NCBI GenBank assembly: GCA_016125275.1
Contig: WGMB01000002.1
Span: 627,231 to 691,230 of the forward strand
Source: Acidobacteriota bacterium
GTDB lineage: Bacteria; Acidobacteriota; Terriglobia; Bryobacterales; UBA6623
Direction: 5' to 3'
DNA length: 64,000 bases
Positions 17,943 through 27,482 of the stretch are shown here, piece after piece. The position numbers were made by a program, and so were the translations under genes. Each line of letters opens with the position of its first letter. Position 1 is the stretch's first letter. Below the pieces are notes generated by a model. It was not told the DNA's origin, did no database searches, and was given only the letters and a program-made list of their open reading frames with translations.

Positions 17943-20555
17943 ATGAAGATCCTCCCCAGCTCCCCTTTTTCCCAACGCTCCGGCGGCCCGCGCGAACCCC
18001 GCCGGGAGCGGCCGTTTCGCCCGCTGGGCTCCTGGTGGCTCGACCTCAAGCTCGGCGTCCGCATGCTGGTCAAGCATCCCGGCCTGGCGCTGGCCGGCGG
18101 CTTCGGCATCGCGGTGGGCGTCGCCATCGCCGCCGGCGCCTTCAGCGTCATCTACGGCAATTTTCTGGTCCCCTCTCTGCCGCTCGACGAAGGCGACCGC
18201 ATCGTCTCGATCGAGGTCTGGGATTCGGCCGCCAACCGCCCCGAACGGCGCATCCTGCACGACTTCCGCGACTGGGGCGAGCGCCTCGGCTCGGTCGAGC
18301 AGGTCAGCGCCTTCCGCACGCTCACGCCCAACCTCATCGTCCCCGGCCTGGAGCCGGTGAGCGTCTCGGTCGCCGCCATGAGCGCCTCCGGCTTCGAAGT
18401 GGCCCGGGTCCGGCCGCTGCTCGGCCGCACATTGACGGTGGAGGACGAGCGCGACGGAGCGCCCTGGACCGTCGTGCTCGGCGAGAGCGTTTGGCGGGGC
18501 CGCTTCCAAAGCGATCCCGCCATCCTCGGGCGCACCATCCAACTGGGCGCCACGCCGCACACCGTCGTCGGCGTCATGCCGAACGGCTTTGCCTTCCCCA
18601 TCAACCACCGCTTCTGGACGCCCCTGCGGCTCGGCTCCGAGCCGGCCGAGCCCCTCGACGGGCCGGAGCTGATCGTCTTCGGCCGGCTCGCCTCCGGCGC
18701 CACGCTCGCCGGCGCCCAGGCCGAGCTCGAGATCCTCGGCCGGCGCGCCGCCGACGCATTTCCTGACGTCTACGCCCGACTCCAGCCCCGCGTCATGCCC
18801 TACGCAGACCCCTTCATGGGCATGCACCAGCCGCGCGACATCGCCGGGCTCCAGCTCATGCAGGGCCTCGTCTTCTCGATGCTCGTGCTCACCTGCCTCA
18901 ACGTGGCCGTCCTGGTCTACTCCCGCACCACCACGCGGCAAGCCGAGATCGCCGTCCGCCGCGCCCTGGGCGCCAGCCGCGCCCGCATCGTGGGCCAGCT
19001 CTTCCTCGAAGCCTTGGTGCTGTCCGCCGTGGCCACCGCCGCCGGCGTCGCCGCCGCGGACTTCGCCCTCCGCCGCTCCGCCGACGCCTTGCTGCCGATG
19101 GCCGCCGAGCTGCCCTTCTGGCTGTCGTTCCGCCTCTCGCCGGGAGCCGTCACCTACGCCGGCGCGGTCGGCATTCTGGCCGCCGCCATCGTGGGCGTCC
19201 TCCCCGCGCTGCAAGCCACCCGGCGCCCCGTCAGCGACGGCCTCCGGAGCCGCGGCGCGGGGGGCTCCGGCGTGCAGTTGGGAGCCACCTGGACCCTGCT
19301 GATCGTCGCCCAAGTCTGCGTGGCCGTGGCGCTGCTGCCCGCCGCCGTCTCCGGCGCCTGGGCATCCCTGCGGTCTGGTTTCGCCGCCCCCGGCTTTCGA
19401 GCCGACCGGTTCCTTTCAGCCCAGCTCGAGCTGGACGACCCAACCGGCGCCGTCCGCACGGCCGGCCTCGCGCGCCGCTTCGCCGGTCGGCACTTGGAGC
19501 TTCGCCGCCTCCTGGAGCTCGAGCCCCAGATCTCCGGGCTGACGTTCGCCCAGAGCAATCCCGGCGACGAGGACGGCGCCCGCATCGAACCGCTCGCTCT
19601 TTCCTCTGCTTCTCTCGGCGTCGTCCAGCACGCCGAGCCGACCGCTTCCGACAGCCGCTCCGTCCGGATCAACCGCGTCGACCTCGACTTCTTCCGGCTC
19701 TTCGGCGTCGACGTCCTGGCCGGACGAGGCTTCGGGCCCGCGGACCTGCCACCCGTGGACGCCGCCCCCGGCGTATCGGAGCAAGGCGGCGTGGCGGTGG
19801 TCAATCAGTCCCTGGCGCAGGCTCTGTTCGGCGGCGACGCGGTCGGCCGCCGCATCCGCTACGTCGCCGCCGACCCCGCCGGCCGGACGCAAGCGAGCCT
19901 CGAACCGCCGCCCTCCTACGAGATCGTCGGCGTCGTCAGCGACTTCCCCACCGGCGCGAGCCCTGAGCTCGACGCCTCCTCCTACGCCCTCTATCACCCC
20001 CTCGCCGCCGGCCAGGCCACGTCCCTGCACGTCGCCCTGCGGATGCGCGACGTTCCGCCGGCCGCCTTCGTCGGACGCCTGCGCGAGATCGCCGCCGCCA
20101 TCGATCCCGAGCTGCACGTGCGCAACACTGTCAGCCTCGAAGAGTCCTTGCGCCGGGAGCAGTGGGTTCGGCGCATCGAGGCGGCGGCGCTGGCGGCCAT
20201 CACGCTCAGCGTCCTGCTGCTGTCGGCGGCGGGCGTCTACGCCCTCATGTCGACCACCGTCTCGCAGCGTCGCAAGGAAATCGGCATCCGACTGGCCCTG
20301 GGGGCCGATCCCGGGCGCATCCTGGCGAGCATCTTCTCCCGGGCGCTGGCGCAACTGGCCGCCGGCGCGGCTCTCGGCGCGGTCCTGGCCGTGGCCCTCG
20401 AACGAGCCTCGGCGGGAGAGCTCATGCGGGGCGACGCCGCCATCGTGTTGCCCTCCGTCGCGCTGGTGATCGTGGCCGTGGGCCTGCTGGCGACGCTCGG
20501 CCCGGCCCTGCGCTGCCTGGGCGTCGAGCCCACCGAGGCCCTGCGGGAGCAGTAG
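17943..20555 (+). CDS. Orphan MacB/FtsX-type ABC permease, acidobacterial duplicated type
   Basis: 870-aa inner-membrane protein. The ATG at 17943 is chosen over a TTG at 17907. Layout: soluble N-terminus, TM near residue 45-65 (LALAGGFGIAVGVAIAAGAF), a periplasmic MacB_PCD-like domain, and an FtsX core with three TMs at ~300-420, including the RRALGASRARIVGQLFLEAL motif. Then a fourth TM, a second periplasmic domain, and a second FtsX core at the C-terminus (RKEIGIRLALGADPGRILAS). That duplication, the length and the absence of an adjacent ATPase match the large orphan permeases expanded in Solibacter-type acidobacteria. Substrate unknown; no PadR-type regulator is next to it. Confidence 0.9.
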   Translation: MKILPSSPFSQRSGGPREPRRERPFRPLGSWWLDLKLGVRMLVKHPGLALAGGFGIAVGVAIAAGAFSVIYGNFLVPSLPLDEGDRIVSIEVWDSAANRPERRILHDFRDWGERLGSVEQVSAFRTLTPNLIVPGLEPVSVSVAAMSASGFEVARVRPLLGRTLTVEDERDGAPWTVVLGESVWRGRFQSDPAILGRTIQLGATPHTVVGVMPNGFAFPINHRFWTPLRLGSEPAEPLDGPELIVFGRLASGATLAGAQAELEILGRRAADAFPDVYARLQPRVMPYADPFMGMHQPRDIAGLQLMQGLVFSMLVLTCLNVAVLVYSRTTTRQAEIAVRRALGASRARIVGQLFLEALVLSAVATAAGVAAADFALRRSADALLPMAAELPFWLSFRLSPGAVTYAGAVGILAAAIVGVLPALQATRRPVSDGLRSRGAGGSGVQLGATWTLLIVAQVCVAVALLPAAVSGAWASLRSGFAAPGFRADRFLSAQLELDDPTGAVRTAGLARRFAGRHLELRRLLELEPQISGLTFAQSNPGDEDGARIEPLALSSASLGVVQHAEPTASDSRSVRINRVDLDFFRLFGVDVLAGRGFGPADLPPVDAAPGVSEQGGVAVVNQSLAQALFGGDAVGRRIRYVAADPAGRTQASLEPPPSYEIVGVVSDFPTGASPELDASSYALYHPLAAGQATSLHVALRMRDVPPAAFVGRLREIAAAIDPELHVRNTVSLEESLRREQWVRRIEAAALAAITLSVLLLSAAGVYALMSTTVSQRRKEIGIRLALGADPGRILASIFSRALAQLAAGAALGAVLAVALERASAGELMRGDAAIVLPSVALVIVAVGLLATLGPALRCLGVEPTEALREQ

Positions 20556-20605
20556 CGCCTCCGGGGACTACGGCCCCGCCGCGCGACAGCCGATCTGCCT
20601 GGCAG

Positions 20606-21136
20606 ATGCCCCGCATCCTGCTCCGGCTCGTCGCCGCGCTGGCCTTCGCCGCCCCTTTGCCGGCGCAGTTCGGCTTCCTCCACTCCGATCCCCGCATCGA
20701 GACGCTCTCGCTGCACGACGACGGCCCCGCGGAGATGGATGAGCGCCGCATCCTCGTCCTGCCCTTCGACGTGCTCCAGGCCGGAGAGCCCGCCCCGCCC
20801 GCCTTCGCGCCTCACCTCAGCGACGCCCTCGCCGCCTGGCTCGTCGCCGCCGACGTCGTCGTGCCTCGCTCGCACACCATCGCCGGCGTCGACGCCGCCC
20901 GCGCCCTCGGCTTCGACTTCCTCGTCCGCGGCCGCATGGAGCTCTACTACCAGGGGGGCGCCAGCGCCCTCCGCACGCGCATCTCGGCCGAGCTCGTCGA
21001 CCTGCGCGAGGAGCCCACCGTCATCCTCTGGCAGGGCCGCAAAACCGCCCGCTGGCGGCGCCGCCTGCCGCCCGAGGAGTGCCTGCTCTACCTGGCCTCG
21101 GACTTCGTCGCCGATTGGCTGCGCGAGAAACACTGA
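20606..21136 (+). CDS. Hypothetical secreted protein
   Basis: 176-aa protein with a signal peptide (RILLRLVAALAFAAPLPAQF). The mature part starts with a strand resembling TolB-like stress domains (RRILVLPFDVLQAGE), then LSDALAAWLVAADVVVPRSH, ARALGFDFLVRGRMELYYQG, and ends in a WLREKH tail. The pattern of a pathway-neutral 'can it bind or report' beta-alpha domain is seen in other periplasmic proteins, but I cannot name the family. It starts 50 nt after the permease stop and may be co-transcribed with it. Confidence 0.75.
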   Translation: MPRILLRLVAALAFAAPLPAQFGFLHSDPRIETLSLHDDGPAEMDERRILVLPFDVLQAGEPAPPAFAPHLSDALAAWLVAADVVVPRSHTIAGVDAARALGFDFLVRGRMELYYQGGASALRTRISAELVDLREEPTVILWQGRKTARWRRRLPPEECLLYLASDFVADWLREKH

Positions 21137-21175
21137 CCCCGCCCGCCGGGTCCGTTTTTGGCGACAATACGGGGT

Positions 21176-21658
21176 ATGGACTCAGCCATCCGCGGCGCCG
21201 CCGAGCTCTTTGCCGTCGCCGACGACCTCGTACCCAAAGCTCTCGAAGGCCTGGACCGCGCCCAGCTCCTGCACCGGCCCGGCCCCGAATCCAACCCCAT
21301 GATCTGGCTCTGGGGACACCTCACCAACACCCGCTGCGGCCTGCTGAGCCTGCTCGGCATCGAGCACCCTCGCTTCCACAACGACCTGTTCGGCCTCGGC
21401 TCCGAGATCGTATCCGACGACGCCTACCCCTCCGCCGAAGAGATCCAAGCCGCCTGGGACGACGTGACGGCCAAGCTCGAGGCGCGCTTCGAATCCATCA
21501 CTGACGCGGAGCTCTCGCAGCCCTCGCCGCGCCAGTTCCGCGTCGCCGACACCACCCTGCGCGGCTCCATCTGGTTCCTGGCCTGGCACGAAGGCACGCA
21601 CGTCGGCCAGATGGGCTACCTCAAGAAGTGGCTCGGCCAAGGCCGCCTCACGCGCTAG
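21176..21658 (+). CDS. DinB family metal-binding four-helix protein
   Basis: 160-aa protein with the DinB/YfiT four-helix bundle pattern. The metal ligands are visible: His in LWGHLTNTR (helix 2) and the HxxxH pair in FLAWHEGTHVGQMGYLKKWL (helix 4). The ATG at 21176 replaces an in-frame TTG 18 nt earlier. Members include thiol-dependent S-transferases and many of unknown role; no substrate can be read here. It is followed by a convergent hairpin terminator. Confidence 0.9.
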   Translation: MDSAIRGAAELFAVADDLVPKALEGLDRAQLLHRPGPESNPMIWLWGHLTNTRCGLLSLLGIEHPRFHNDLFGLGSEIVSDDAYPSAEEIQAAWDDVTAKLEARFESITDAELSQPSPRQFRVADTTLRGSIWFLAWHEGTHVGQMGYLKKWLGQGRLTR

Positions 21659-21675
21659 GGCCCAGCGCAACAGAG

Positions 21676-21695
21676 CCCCAGGCGTGAGCCTGGGG
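21676..21695. terminator. Hairpin between convergent genes
   Basis: An 8-bp perfect stem, CCCCAGGC and GCCTGGGG, closes a 4-nt loop GTGA. It sits between the DinB stop and the stop of the convergent DUF1592 gene. There is no T-tract on either side, so it would be an intrinsic terminator of the weak, T-less kind or an RNA-end stabiliser. Confidence 0.5.
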
Positions 21696-21729
21696 TCACA
21701 AACTCCAGGGAAAACCCGACCCGGCTCGC

Positions 21730-24285
21730 CTACTTCGTCCGGAACGCCTCGCTCTCCGCCACCCGCAGCACCAGGTCCCGCAAGCCCTGTCCGGGCCGGC
21801 TCTGCTCCGCCACCAGCCGCTCGACCTCCGGCCGGTCGCTCGGCTCCAGCGTGCGGCCCATGGCGTAGGCCAGCAGCTTCTCGGTCACGCAGCGGGCGAA
21901 CCCCTGGGTGTGGTTCTCCACCAGCGCACTCTTGAAGCTCATGATGCTGTCGAAGACCTCGCCGCTCGGCAGCTCGCCCGAGGCGTCCACCCGCGGCCCG
22001 GGCCCCTTCGGCCGCCGATAGTTGTCCCGCCAGCCGCCGATCGGGTCGAAATTCTCCAGCGCAAACCCCAGCGGATCGAACTTCTGGTGGCAGGAGTTGC
22101 AGGTGGCGATGCTGCGATGTTTCTGGAGCTGATCCCGAATCGTCGTCGCCCCGCGGATGTCCGGCTCCAGCGGCTCCACGTCCGGCGGAGGCGGCGTCGG
22201 CTGAATCCCCAAAATGTTCTCCAGCACCCACACGCCCCGCACCACCGGCGAGGTATCGATGCCGTTGGCGCTCGCCGTCAGCACGCTCGCCATGCCCAGC
22301 AGCCCGCCGCGCCGGCGGTCCGGCAGGGCCGTCTTGCGAAGCTCCGCGCCGTGTACGCCTTCCAAGCCGTAGAGCCTCGCCAGGCCGCCGTTGACGAACG
22401 TGAAGTCGGCGTCCAGAAAGACCTCCAGCGGCAGATTCTCGTCCAGGGCGTTCTGGAAGAACAGCCGTGTCTCGGCCTTCATCGCCTCTTCCAACCCGTC
22501 CACGTAATAGGCCGGAAAGTCGCTCATGCCGGGCGGCATCGAACCGATCTTGTACAGCTCCAGCCAGCGCTCGGTGAATCGCTCCGTCAAGGCCTGCGCG
22601 CGCGGGTCCCGCAGCATCCGCAGCGCCTGCGCCCGCAGCGCGCCTTCGGCCTGCAGCCCGCCCGCCGCCGCGGCCTGCAGCAAGGGCTCATCCGGCGGCG
22701 CCGACCACAGGAAGTAGCTCAGCCGCGACGCCAGCGCGTAGTCCGGCAGCCGACCTTCGTTCTCCTGCAGATACAGAAACCCCGGCGATACCAGCACGCC
22801 GCGCAGCCCGGCCTTCAGGGCCTCCAGCGGCGCGTCGCCCTGGGCCGCCCGGCGCTCCACCAAGGCGACCAGCGGCGCGATCTCCTGCTCGGTCGCCGGC
22901 CGCCGAAACGCCTTCGTGGCAAAGCGCCGCAGAATCGGTGCCGCATTGGCCGGCGTCGGCTCCAGGTCGCCGAACAGAGCCTTGTGCGAAGCCGGCGGCC
23001 ACTGCTCGTGCAGCGGCCCGTCCAGCTCGATCTCATAGACCCTCACCCGCGGCCCCTGGTACTCGCGGAAGAAGCTCGCCCAGCCCTCCCGCCGGTTGAA
23101 CGTCCGCGACGTGCCCACCGTCGTCAGCTCGGTCTTCGAAGCCCCTTGCCGCGAGACCCTCCGCGTCAGCGACTCGTCCACCGTCTCCGCCGTCACCGGC
23201 CCGTCCTCCACCACGAAGCCGCGGATGAACACCGGGAACGTCTCGGGATAGCGCACCGCCAACGGACGCCGCAGCGGCTTCACGCCGTTCGGCCCGTTCG
23301 GAAACGTCAGCCGCGGCTGGTAGCCCTGGTCCAGCCAGATCGTCGTCTCGAACCAGCGCGGCGCATCGTCGGGCAGCTCGATCTCCATCAGCCGGCGGTC
23401 CGACGAGGTCCGCAGCGACAGCTCGCCGTAGGCCGCCGAGCTCGCCACCACGCCCATCCGCAGCGGCTCGTCCTTGCGTACGCCCACGATGCTCTCGTCG
23501 TAGGGGTAGTCGCGCTGCATCGCCTGAGCCTTCACGCGCAGCCGGTAGTAGCCGCTCTGCGGCGCGCCCTGCTCGAAGTCGGCCAGCCACAGAAAACCGC
23601 CCTCGTCGGACGTGTTCTTGCGAATGTGCTGGTACTCGCCCGGCATGTCCTGGCCGTCGTGGCGGTTGAAGGTCGGGTGGAACGGCGCCGTGAAGGCGTA
23701 CTTCCGCGCCGGCGGCTGCGGCCCCTCGGCCACGGCCCGGTCGATGTACTTCGCGGCCGCCTCGAGATAGCCGCTCAGCAGGAAGTCCGACGTCTGCAAC
23801 GCCGCGCCGATGTTGTCGAACCCCTCCTCCACCGCGTCGGGCGGAAACACGTCCGTCGGGTCTTCGAGCATCCCCTCCAGCCGCAGCAGTTGCCGCACGG
23901 ACCGGTCGTACTCGTAGCGGTTCAGCCGCCGCAACACCGTCCGCCCGCCGGAGCGCTTGTGCTCCGCCGAGGCCGCCAGCAGCGTCTCCGTCAGCCGGTC
24001 CACCACCCGCTGGCGCTCCTCCGGCGAGGGCTGCGCCGAACCCTTCGGCGGCATCTCGCCCAGGTTCAGCCGGTCCACGATCTCCTGCCAGCCCTGCTGC
24101 GCGTCCGGGTCGCTCAGGTCCGCGCTGAGCGTGTCGAACCGACGGTCCGCCATCGCCAGCTTCGGCCCATGGCACTGCCCGCAGTACTGCGTCAGGAACG
24201 GCCGCACGGACTCCGCATCCACCGTCGGGGCGGCCTGCGCCGCGCCCGCCAGCCATAACATCGCCGGCACGAGCAGCTTTCTCAT
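21730..24285 (-). CDS. DUF1592/DUF1588-type secreted planctomycete-like cytochrome c protein
   Basis: 851-aa exported protein. Signal peptide MRKLLVPAMLWLAGAAQAAP, then a c-type heme motif CGQCH (C35, C38, H39). Domains in family order follow: DUF1587 (RRLNRYEYDRSVRQLLRL), DUF1595/DUF1592 (YALASRLSYFLWSAPPDEPL and ITIQ-like blocks), DUF1588 with a second CxxCH (ATCNSCHQKFDPLGFALENF) and a C-terminal DUF1585. It is encoded with, and overlaps by ATGA, a DUF1552 protein, the usual pairing. The function of these heme systems is unknown; a secreted redox or polysaccharide-degrading role is commonly proposed. Confidence 0.92.
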   Translation of the reverse strand: MRKLLVPAMLWLAGAAQAAPTVDAESVRPFLTQYCGQCHGPKLAMADRRFDTLSADLSDPDAQQGWQEIVDRLNLGEMPPKGSAQPSPEERQRVVDRLTETLLAASAEHKRSGGRTVLRRLNRYEYDRSVRQLLRLEGMLEDPTDVFPPDAVEEGFDNIGAALQTSDFLLSGYLEAAAKYIDRAVAEGPQPPARKYAFTAPFHPTFNRHDGQDMPGEYQHIRKNTSDEGGFLWLADFEQGAPQSGYYRLRVKAQAMQRDYPYDESIVGVRKDEPLRMGVVASSAAYGELSLRTSSDRRLMEIELPDDAPRWFETTIWLDQGYQPRLTFPNGPNGVKPLRRPLAVRYPETFPVFIRGFVVEDGPVTAETVDESLTRRVSRQGASKTELTTVGTSRTFNRREGWASFFREYQGPRVRVYEIELDGPLHEQWPPASHKALFGDLEPTPANAAPILRRFATKAFRRPATEQEIAPLVALVERRAAQGDAPLEALKAGLRGVLVSPGFLYLQENEGRLPDYALASRLSYFLWSAPPDEPLLQAAAAGGLQAEGALRAQALRMLRDPRAQALTERFTERWLELYKIGSMPPGMSDFPAYYVDGLEEAMKAETRLFFQNALDENLPLEVFLDADFTFVNGGLARLYGLEGVHGAELRKTALPDRRRGGLLGMASVLTASANGIDTSPVVRGVWVLENILGIQPTPPPPDVEPLEPDIRGATTIRDQLQKHRSIATCNSCHQKFDPLGFALENFDPIGGWRDNYRRPKGPGPRVDASGELPSGEVFDSIMSFKSALVENHTQGFARCVTEKLLAYAMGRTLEPSDRPEVERLVAEQSRPGQGLRDLVLRVAESEAFRTK

Positions 24286-25559
24286 GAGAAGTCCGCGAGC
24301 GTCCCGGAAGCCTTGTTGAACTTGTCCGTCTCCACGCCGAAGCGCTGCAGCATCGTCGTGTACAGGTTGCACAGCGGTGCCCGTCGCTGCTCGGAGTAGA
24401 CCTTGTGCTCGCCGTGCCGAAACCCTCCGCCGGCCAGCAGAATCGGTAGGTCCTTGTTCGAGTGCGAGCTGCCGTTGCCCATACCGCTGCCGAACAGCAC
24501 CATCGTGCGGTCCAGCATTCGCGCCCCATCAGCGTCCTGCATGGCGCTCAGCCGGCCCAGAAAGCGCGCCAGCTCCTTGGTCTGGAACTTCTCGATCACC
24601 AGCAGCCCGCGTTGCAGCACCTCCGCCTTGCCGTGGTGCGAAAAGCCGTGGTACCCGCCGTCCAGCCCCAGGTTCTGCGTGTCGATCACGCCCGGGATCT
24701 CCAGCGTCGCCACCCGCGTCGAGTCGGTCTGCAGCGCCAGCGCCAGCAGCTCGAAGAACACCCGTAGGCTCTGCGTGAACGGCCCGTCCTGCGGCGGCTC
24801 CAGCTCGACCTCCGGCTTCGGCTGGTCCACCCAGCCGTTGGCCATGCCGATCTTGCGCTCCACCTCCCGCACCGAGGTCAGGTACTCGTCGAGCTTCTGC
24901 TGGTCCCGCGTGCCGAGCTCGGCGTGGAAGGCGTTGGCCTGCGCCCGTACCGCGTCGAGAATGCTGGCGTTCACCGCATGAGCCTTGGCCTGCCGGCGGC
25001 GGTCCTCGGCGTCTTCGGCCACAAACAGCGCCCGGAACAGCTCGCTGGCCTTGGTCACCGGCGGCACGTTCACGCCGTTGCGCGTCCACGACATGCGGCA
25101 AGCCATGTCGCCGTCGGCGTGGCCCACCCCGGCCGTGATCGACGGAAACCGCGTGCGCGCCCCAATCAGCTCCGCCGCCCGCTGGTCCACGGAAATGTTG
25201 CGCTCCGGCCAATCCGAGGCGTCCTGATCCCGCAACCCGCTCAGAAACGCATGCACGCCCCTGTGCCCGCCGGTCACATCATGGTCCAGGTGCGAGAACA
25301 GCGTAAAATCCCGCCGGTGCGCCGCCAGCGGCTCGAGCGCCGGCGTGATCGTATAGTCCGCCCCCGCCTCGGCCGGAAAGAACGCCTCCGGCAGCATCCC
25401 CAGCGGGTTGCCCACGCAAACCATCCGCATTGGAGGCTTCTCCGCCGCGGCGGCCCGCCCGCGCGGCTGCATCGCCTCCAGCAGCGGCAAAGCCAGCGCC
25501 ACGCCGCCCCCACGCAGGAACGTGCGGCGATCCAAAGGTCTTGTTTTGAGGGGGATCAT
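24282..25559 (-). CDS. DUF1552 Tat-exported protein
   Basis: 425-aa protein with a twin-arginine signal (DRRTFLRGGGVALALPLLEA). The mature part matches DUF1552: MVCVGNPLGMLPEAFFP, FSHLDHDVTGGHRGVHAFLS, VGHADGDMACRMSWTRNGVN and MVLFGSGMGNGSSHSNKDLP, where the His/Asp-rich segments look like a metal site of the alkaline phosphatase/sulfatase type. It is upstream of and overlaps the DUF1592 cytochrome gene, so both are made together. Export by Tat implies folding and cofactor loading in the cytoplasm. Confidence 0.92.
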   Translation of the reverse strand: MIPLKTRPLDRRTFLRGGGVALALPLLEAMQPRGRAAAAEKPPMRMVCVGNPLGMLPEAFFPAEAGADYTITPALEPLAAHRRDFTLFSHLDHDVTGGHRGVHAFLSGLRDQDASDWPERNISVDQRAAELIGARTRFPSITAGVGHADGDMACRMSWTRNGVNVPPVTKASELFRALFVAEDAEDRRRQAKAHAVNASILDAVRAQANAFHAELGTRDQQKLDEYLTSVREVERKIGMANGWVDQPKPEVELEPPQDGPFTQSLRVFFELLALALQTDSTRVATLEIPGVIDTQNLGLDGGYHGFSHHGKAEVLQRGLLVIEKFQTKELARFLGRLSAMQDADGARMLDRTMVLFGSGMGNGSSHSNKDLPILLAGGGFRHGEHKVYSEQRRAPLCNLYTTMLQRFGVETDKFNKASGTLADFS

Positions 25560-25774
25560 CGGCAGGGCCTTCGCTTGAAACGCCCTTACCTTAGCGCGTC
25601 AGCCGAGCGCCTTCAAGACTCTCGAGATCGTGTGGGAACGAGAGAGATCGCGGCGCGATCCGCCCGGGGGGAGCTGGCACGAGCCCGAAAGGCGGCTTAC
25701 CAATAGTCCCGAGCAAGGCCCCGGGAACCAAAGCGGTCGCAAATCGTTGTGTTCAGGCAGGACCCTTTCGAGAC

Positions 25775-26353
25775 CTACCGCAGCGCCAAATCCGCCGGCG
25801 CATTCACGTTCCGCAGCAGGTCCCGCCCGTACTCCAAATGCGCATACTCCGGCGCATTCAAGTACCGGATGTCCAACCCGCCCAACGCCGTCGTCAGCTT
25901 CGAGACGCCGCGCCGCAGGTTCTCCCGCAGCGGCGCATGCAGGCTCTTGGAATACACCGCGCACAGCGGCTGCACTCGTCCGTCCCGTTGCACCGGAATC
26001 ACTGCCGACACCCTTCCGCTCTCCGCCGTCCGGAACAGCAACTCCAGAAAGGCCGAGTCCAGTCCCGGCAGATCGCACGCCGCCACCAGCGTCCAGCGCG
26101 CCGAGGTGTGCCCCAGCGCCGCCACCAGCCCCGACAGCGGTCCCGCCGCCGGCGTTTCGTCGTCGATGATCGGCAGCTCGAAGTCCGCGTAGCGCTCCCG
26201 CGGCCCCACCAGCGTCACCGCGTCCGCCGCTTCCGCCGCCGCGCGCGCCACGCGTAACGCCATCGGCAGCCCGCCGACCTCGAAACGCGCCTTGTCCTGC
26301 CCGAACCGGGAGCTCCTGCCCCCCACCAAAACATAGGCAGCCCGAGCCAACAT
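25775..26353 (-). CDS. mobA: MobA-like molybdenum cofactor guanylyltransferase
   Basis: 192-aa cytoplasmic nucleotidyltransferase that attaches GMP to molybdopterin cofactor. The signature nucleotide loop is AYVLVGGRSSRFGQDKARFE, close to the LAGGxSxRMGxDKA consensus. PAAGPLSGLVAAL and VAACDLPGLDSAFLELLF follow, as in MobA; the latter contains the metal-binding Asp. The ATG at 26353 precedes the loop directly. It is a single gene, divergent from the SMP-30 gene with 54 nt between. MobA-like enzymes of other pathways cannot be excluded. Confidence 0.85.
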   Translation of the reverse strand: MLARAAYVLVGGRSSRFGQDKARFEVGGLPMALRVARAAAEAADAVTLVGPRERYADFELPIIDDETPAAGPLSGLVAALGHTSARWTLVAACDLPGLDSAFLELLFRTAESGRVSAVIPVQRDGRVQPLCAVYSKSLHAPLRENLRRGVSKLTTALGGLDIRYLNAPEYAHLEYGRDLLRNVNAPADLALR

Positions 26354-26407
26354 CCTCTCGGATGCTAGCACGCCGGAGGGCCCTCCTCTTTGAAGAATCG
26401 ATTCGGT

Positions 26408-27421
26408 ATGATGGCCGCCATGCGACGCCCGCGCCTCCTCCTGTTGGCAGCCTTTCTGGTGGGCTGCGCCTCCCCGCCCCCGCCGCCCGCGGAAAGCCCC
26501 ACGGCAGCCGTTCCCCTCCCCTCGGCCGTGCTCGAACCCGGCGCCGCCGTCGAATCCGCCGTCTCCATCGCCTTCAACGAAGGCCCCGCCGCCCATGCCG
26601 ACGGCTCGGTCTACTTCAGCGAGGTCGACGGCAACCGCATCCTCAAAGCGCTGCCCGACGGCTCCTGGAGCGTATTTCGCGACCCTTCCGGCCGCGCCAA
26701 CGGCCTATCTTTCGATCCACAGGGCCGCCTGGTCGCCTGTGAAGGAGCCAACACCGGAGGCAACCGCCGCGTCACCCGCACCGACCTCAAGACCGGCAAG
26801 GTCGAAGTCTTGGCGGAAACCTTCGAGGGCAAGCTCCTCAACAGCCCCAACGACCTCGACATCGCCCTCAACGGCAACATCTACTTCTCGGACCCGCGCT
26901 ACGTCGGCAACGAGGCCCGCGAGCTCGCCTCCGAGGACGTCTACCTCATCCGCTCCAACGGCGACCTCGTCCGCGCCGCCACCCAGCCCGACATCGCCAA
27001 GCCCAACGGCATCGCCATCTCGCCCGACCAGAAGACCCTCTACGTGGCCGACACCCAGCCCGGCCCGCCGCGCGAAGCCCGCGTCGTCGCCTTCGACATC
27101 GCCGACGACGGCTCGCTCTCCAACCCGCGCACCCACTACAGCTTCGGCGCCGGGCGCGGCATCGACGGCATGGCGGTCGACGTCGACGGCAATCTCTACG
27201 GCGCCGCCGGCTCCAACACCGGCCCGCCCGAAAACCGCGCCGGCGTCTACGTCATCTCGCCCGCGGGCGAGCTGCTGGGCCGCATCCCCATCCCCGAAGA
27301 CGCCGTCACCAACTGCGCCTTCGGCGGCCCGGGTCTCAAAACGCTCTACGTCACCGCCGGCAAGCAGCTCTTTCGCATCAAGACCAGCGTCCAGGGCTTC
27401 GTCGCCTACCCGAAACCCTAG
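26408..27421 (+). CDS. SMP-30/gluconolactonase family lipoprotein
   Basis: 337-aa protein with a lipoprotein signal (RRPRLLLLAAFLVGC, lipobox LVGC) and a Pro-rich linker. A six-bladed beta-propeller of the SMP-30/LRE type follows. The metal ligands of the family are visible: Glu in FNEGPAAHADGSVYFSEVDG, Asn in LLNSPNDLDIALNGNIYFSD, Asn in KPNGIAISPDQKTLYVADTQ and Asp in GIDGMAVDVDGNLYGAAG. It probably hydrolyses a sugar lactone at the cell envelope. ATGs at 26408, 26411 and 26420 all fit; a TTG lies further up. Confidence 0.88.
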   Translation: MMAAMRRPRLLLLAAFLVGCASPPPPPAESPTAAVPLPSAVLEPGAAVESAVSIAFNEGPAAHADGSVYFSEVDGNRILKALPDGSWSVFRDPSGRANGLSFDPQGRLVACEGANTGGNRRVTRTDLKTGKVEVLAETFEGKLLNSPNDLDIALNGNIYFSDPRYVGNEARELASEDVYLIRSNGDLVRAATQPDIAKPNGIAISPDQKTLYVADTQPGPPREARVVAFDIADDGSLSNPRTHYSFGAGRGIDGMAVDVDGNLYGAAGSNTGPPENRAGVYVISPAGELLGRIPIPEDAVTNCAFGGPGLKTLYVTAGKQLFRIKTSVQGFVAYPKP

Positions 27422-27482
27422 CGAAACCGCGGGATTGCGCCCTTCCGGCCCGTTGCTAGCATGAGCGCGGAGGATGCACCCC

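Noticed and set aside
21910-24258. A 782-codon plus-strand reading frame
   Set aside because: Antisense shadow of the DUF1592 gene; Arg/Gln-rich with no recognisable motif.
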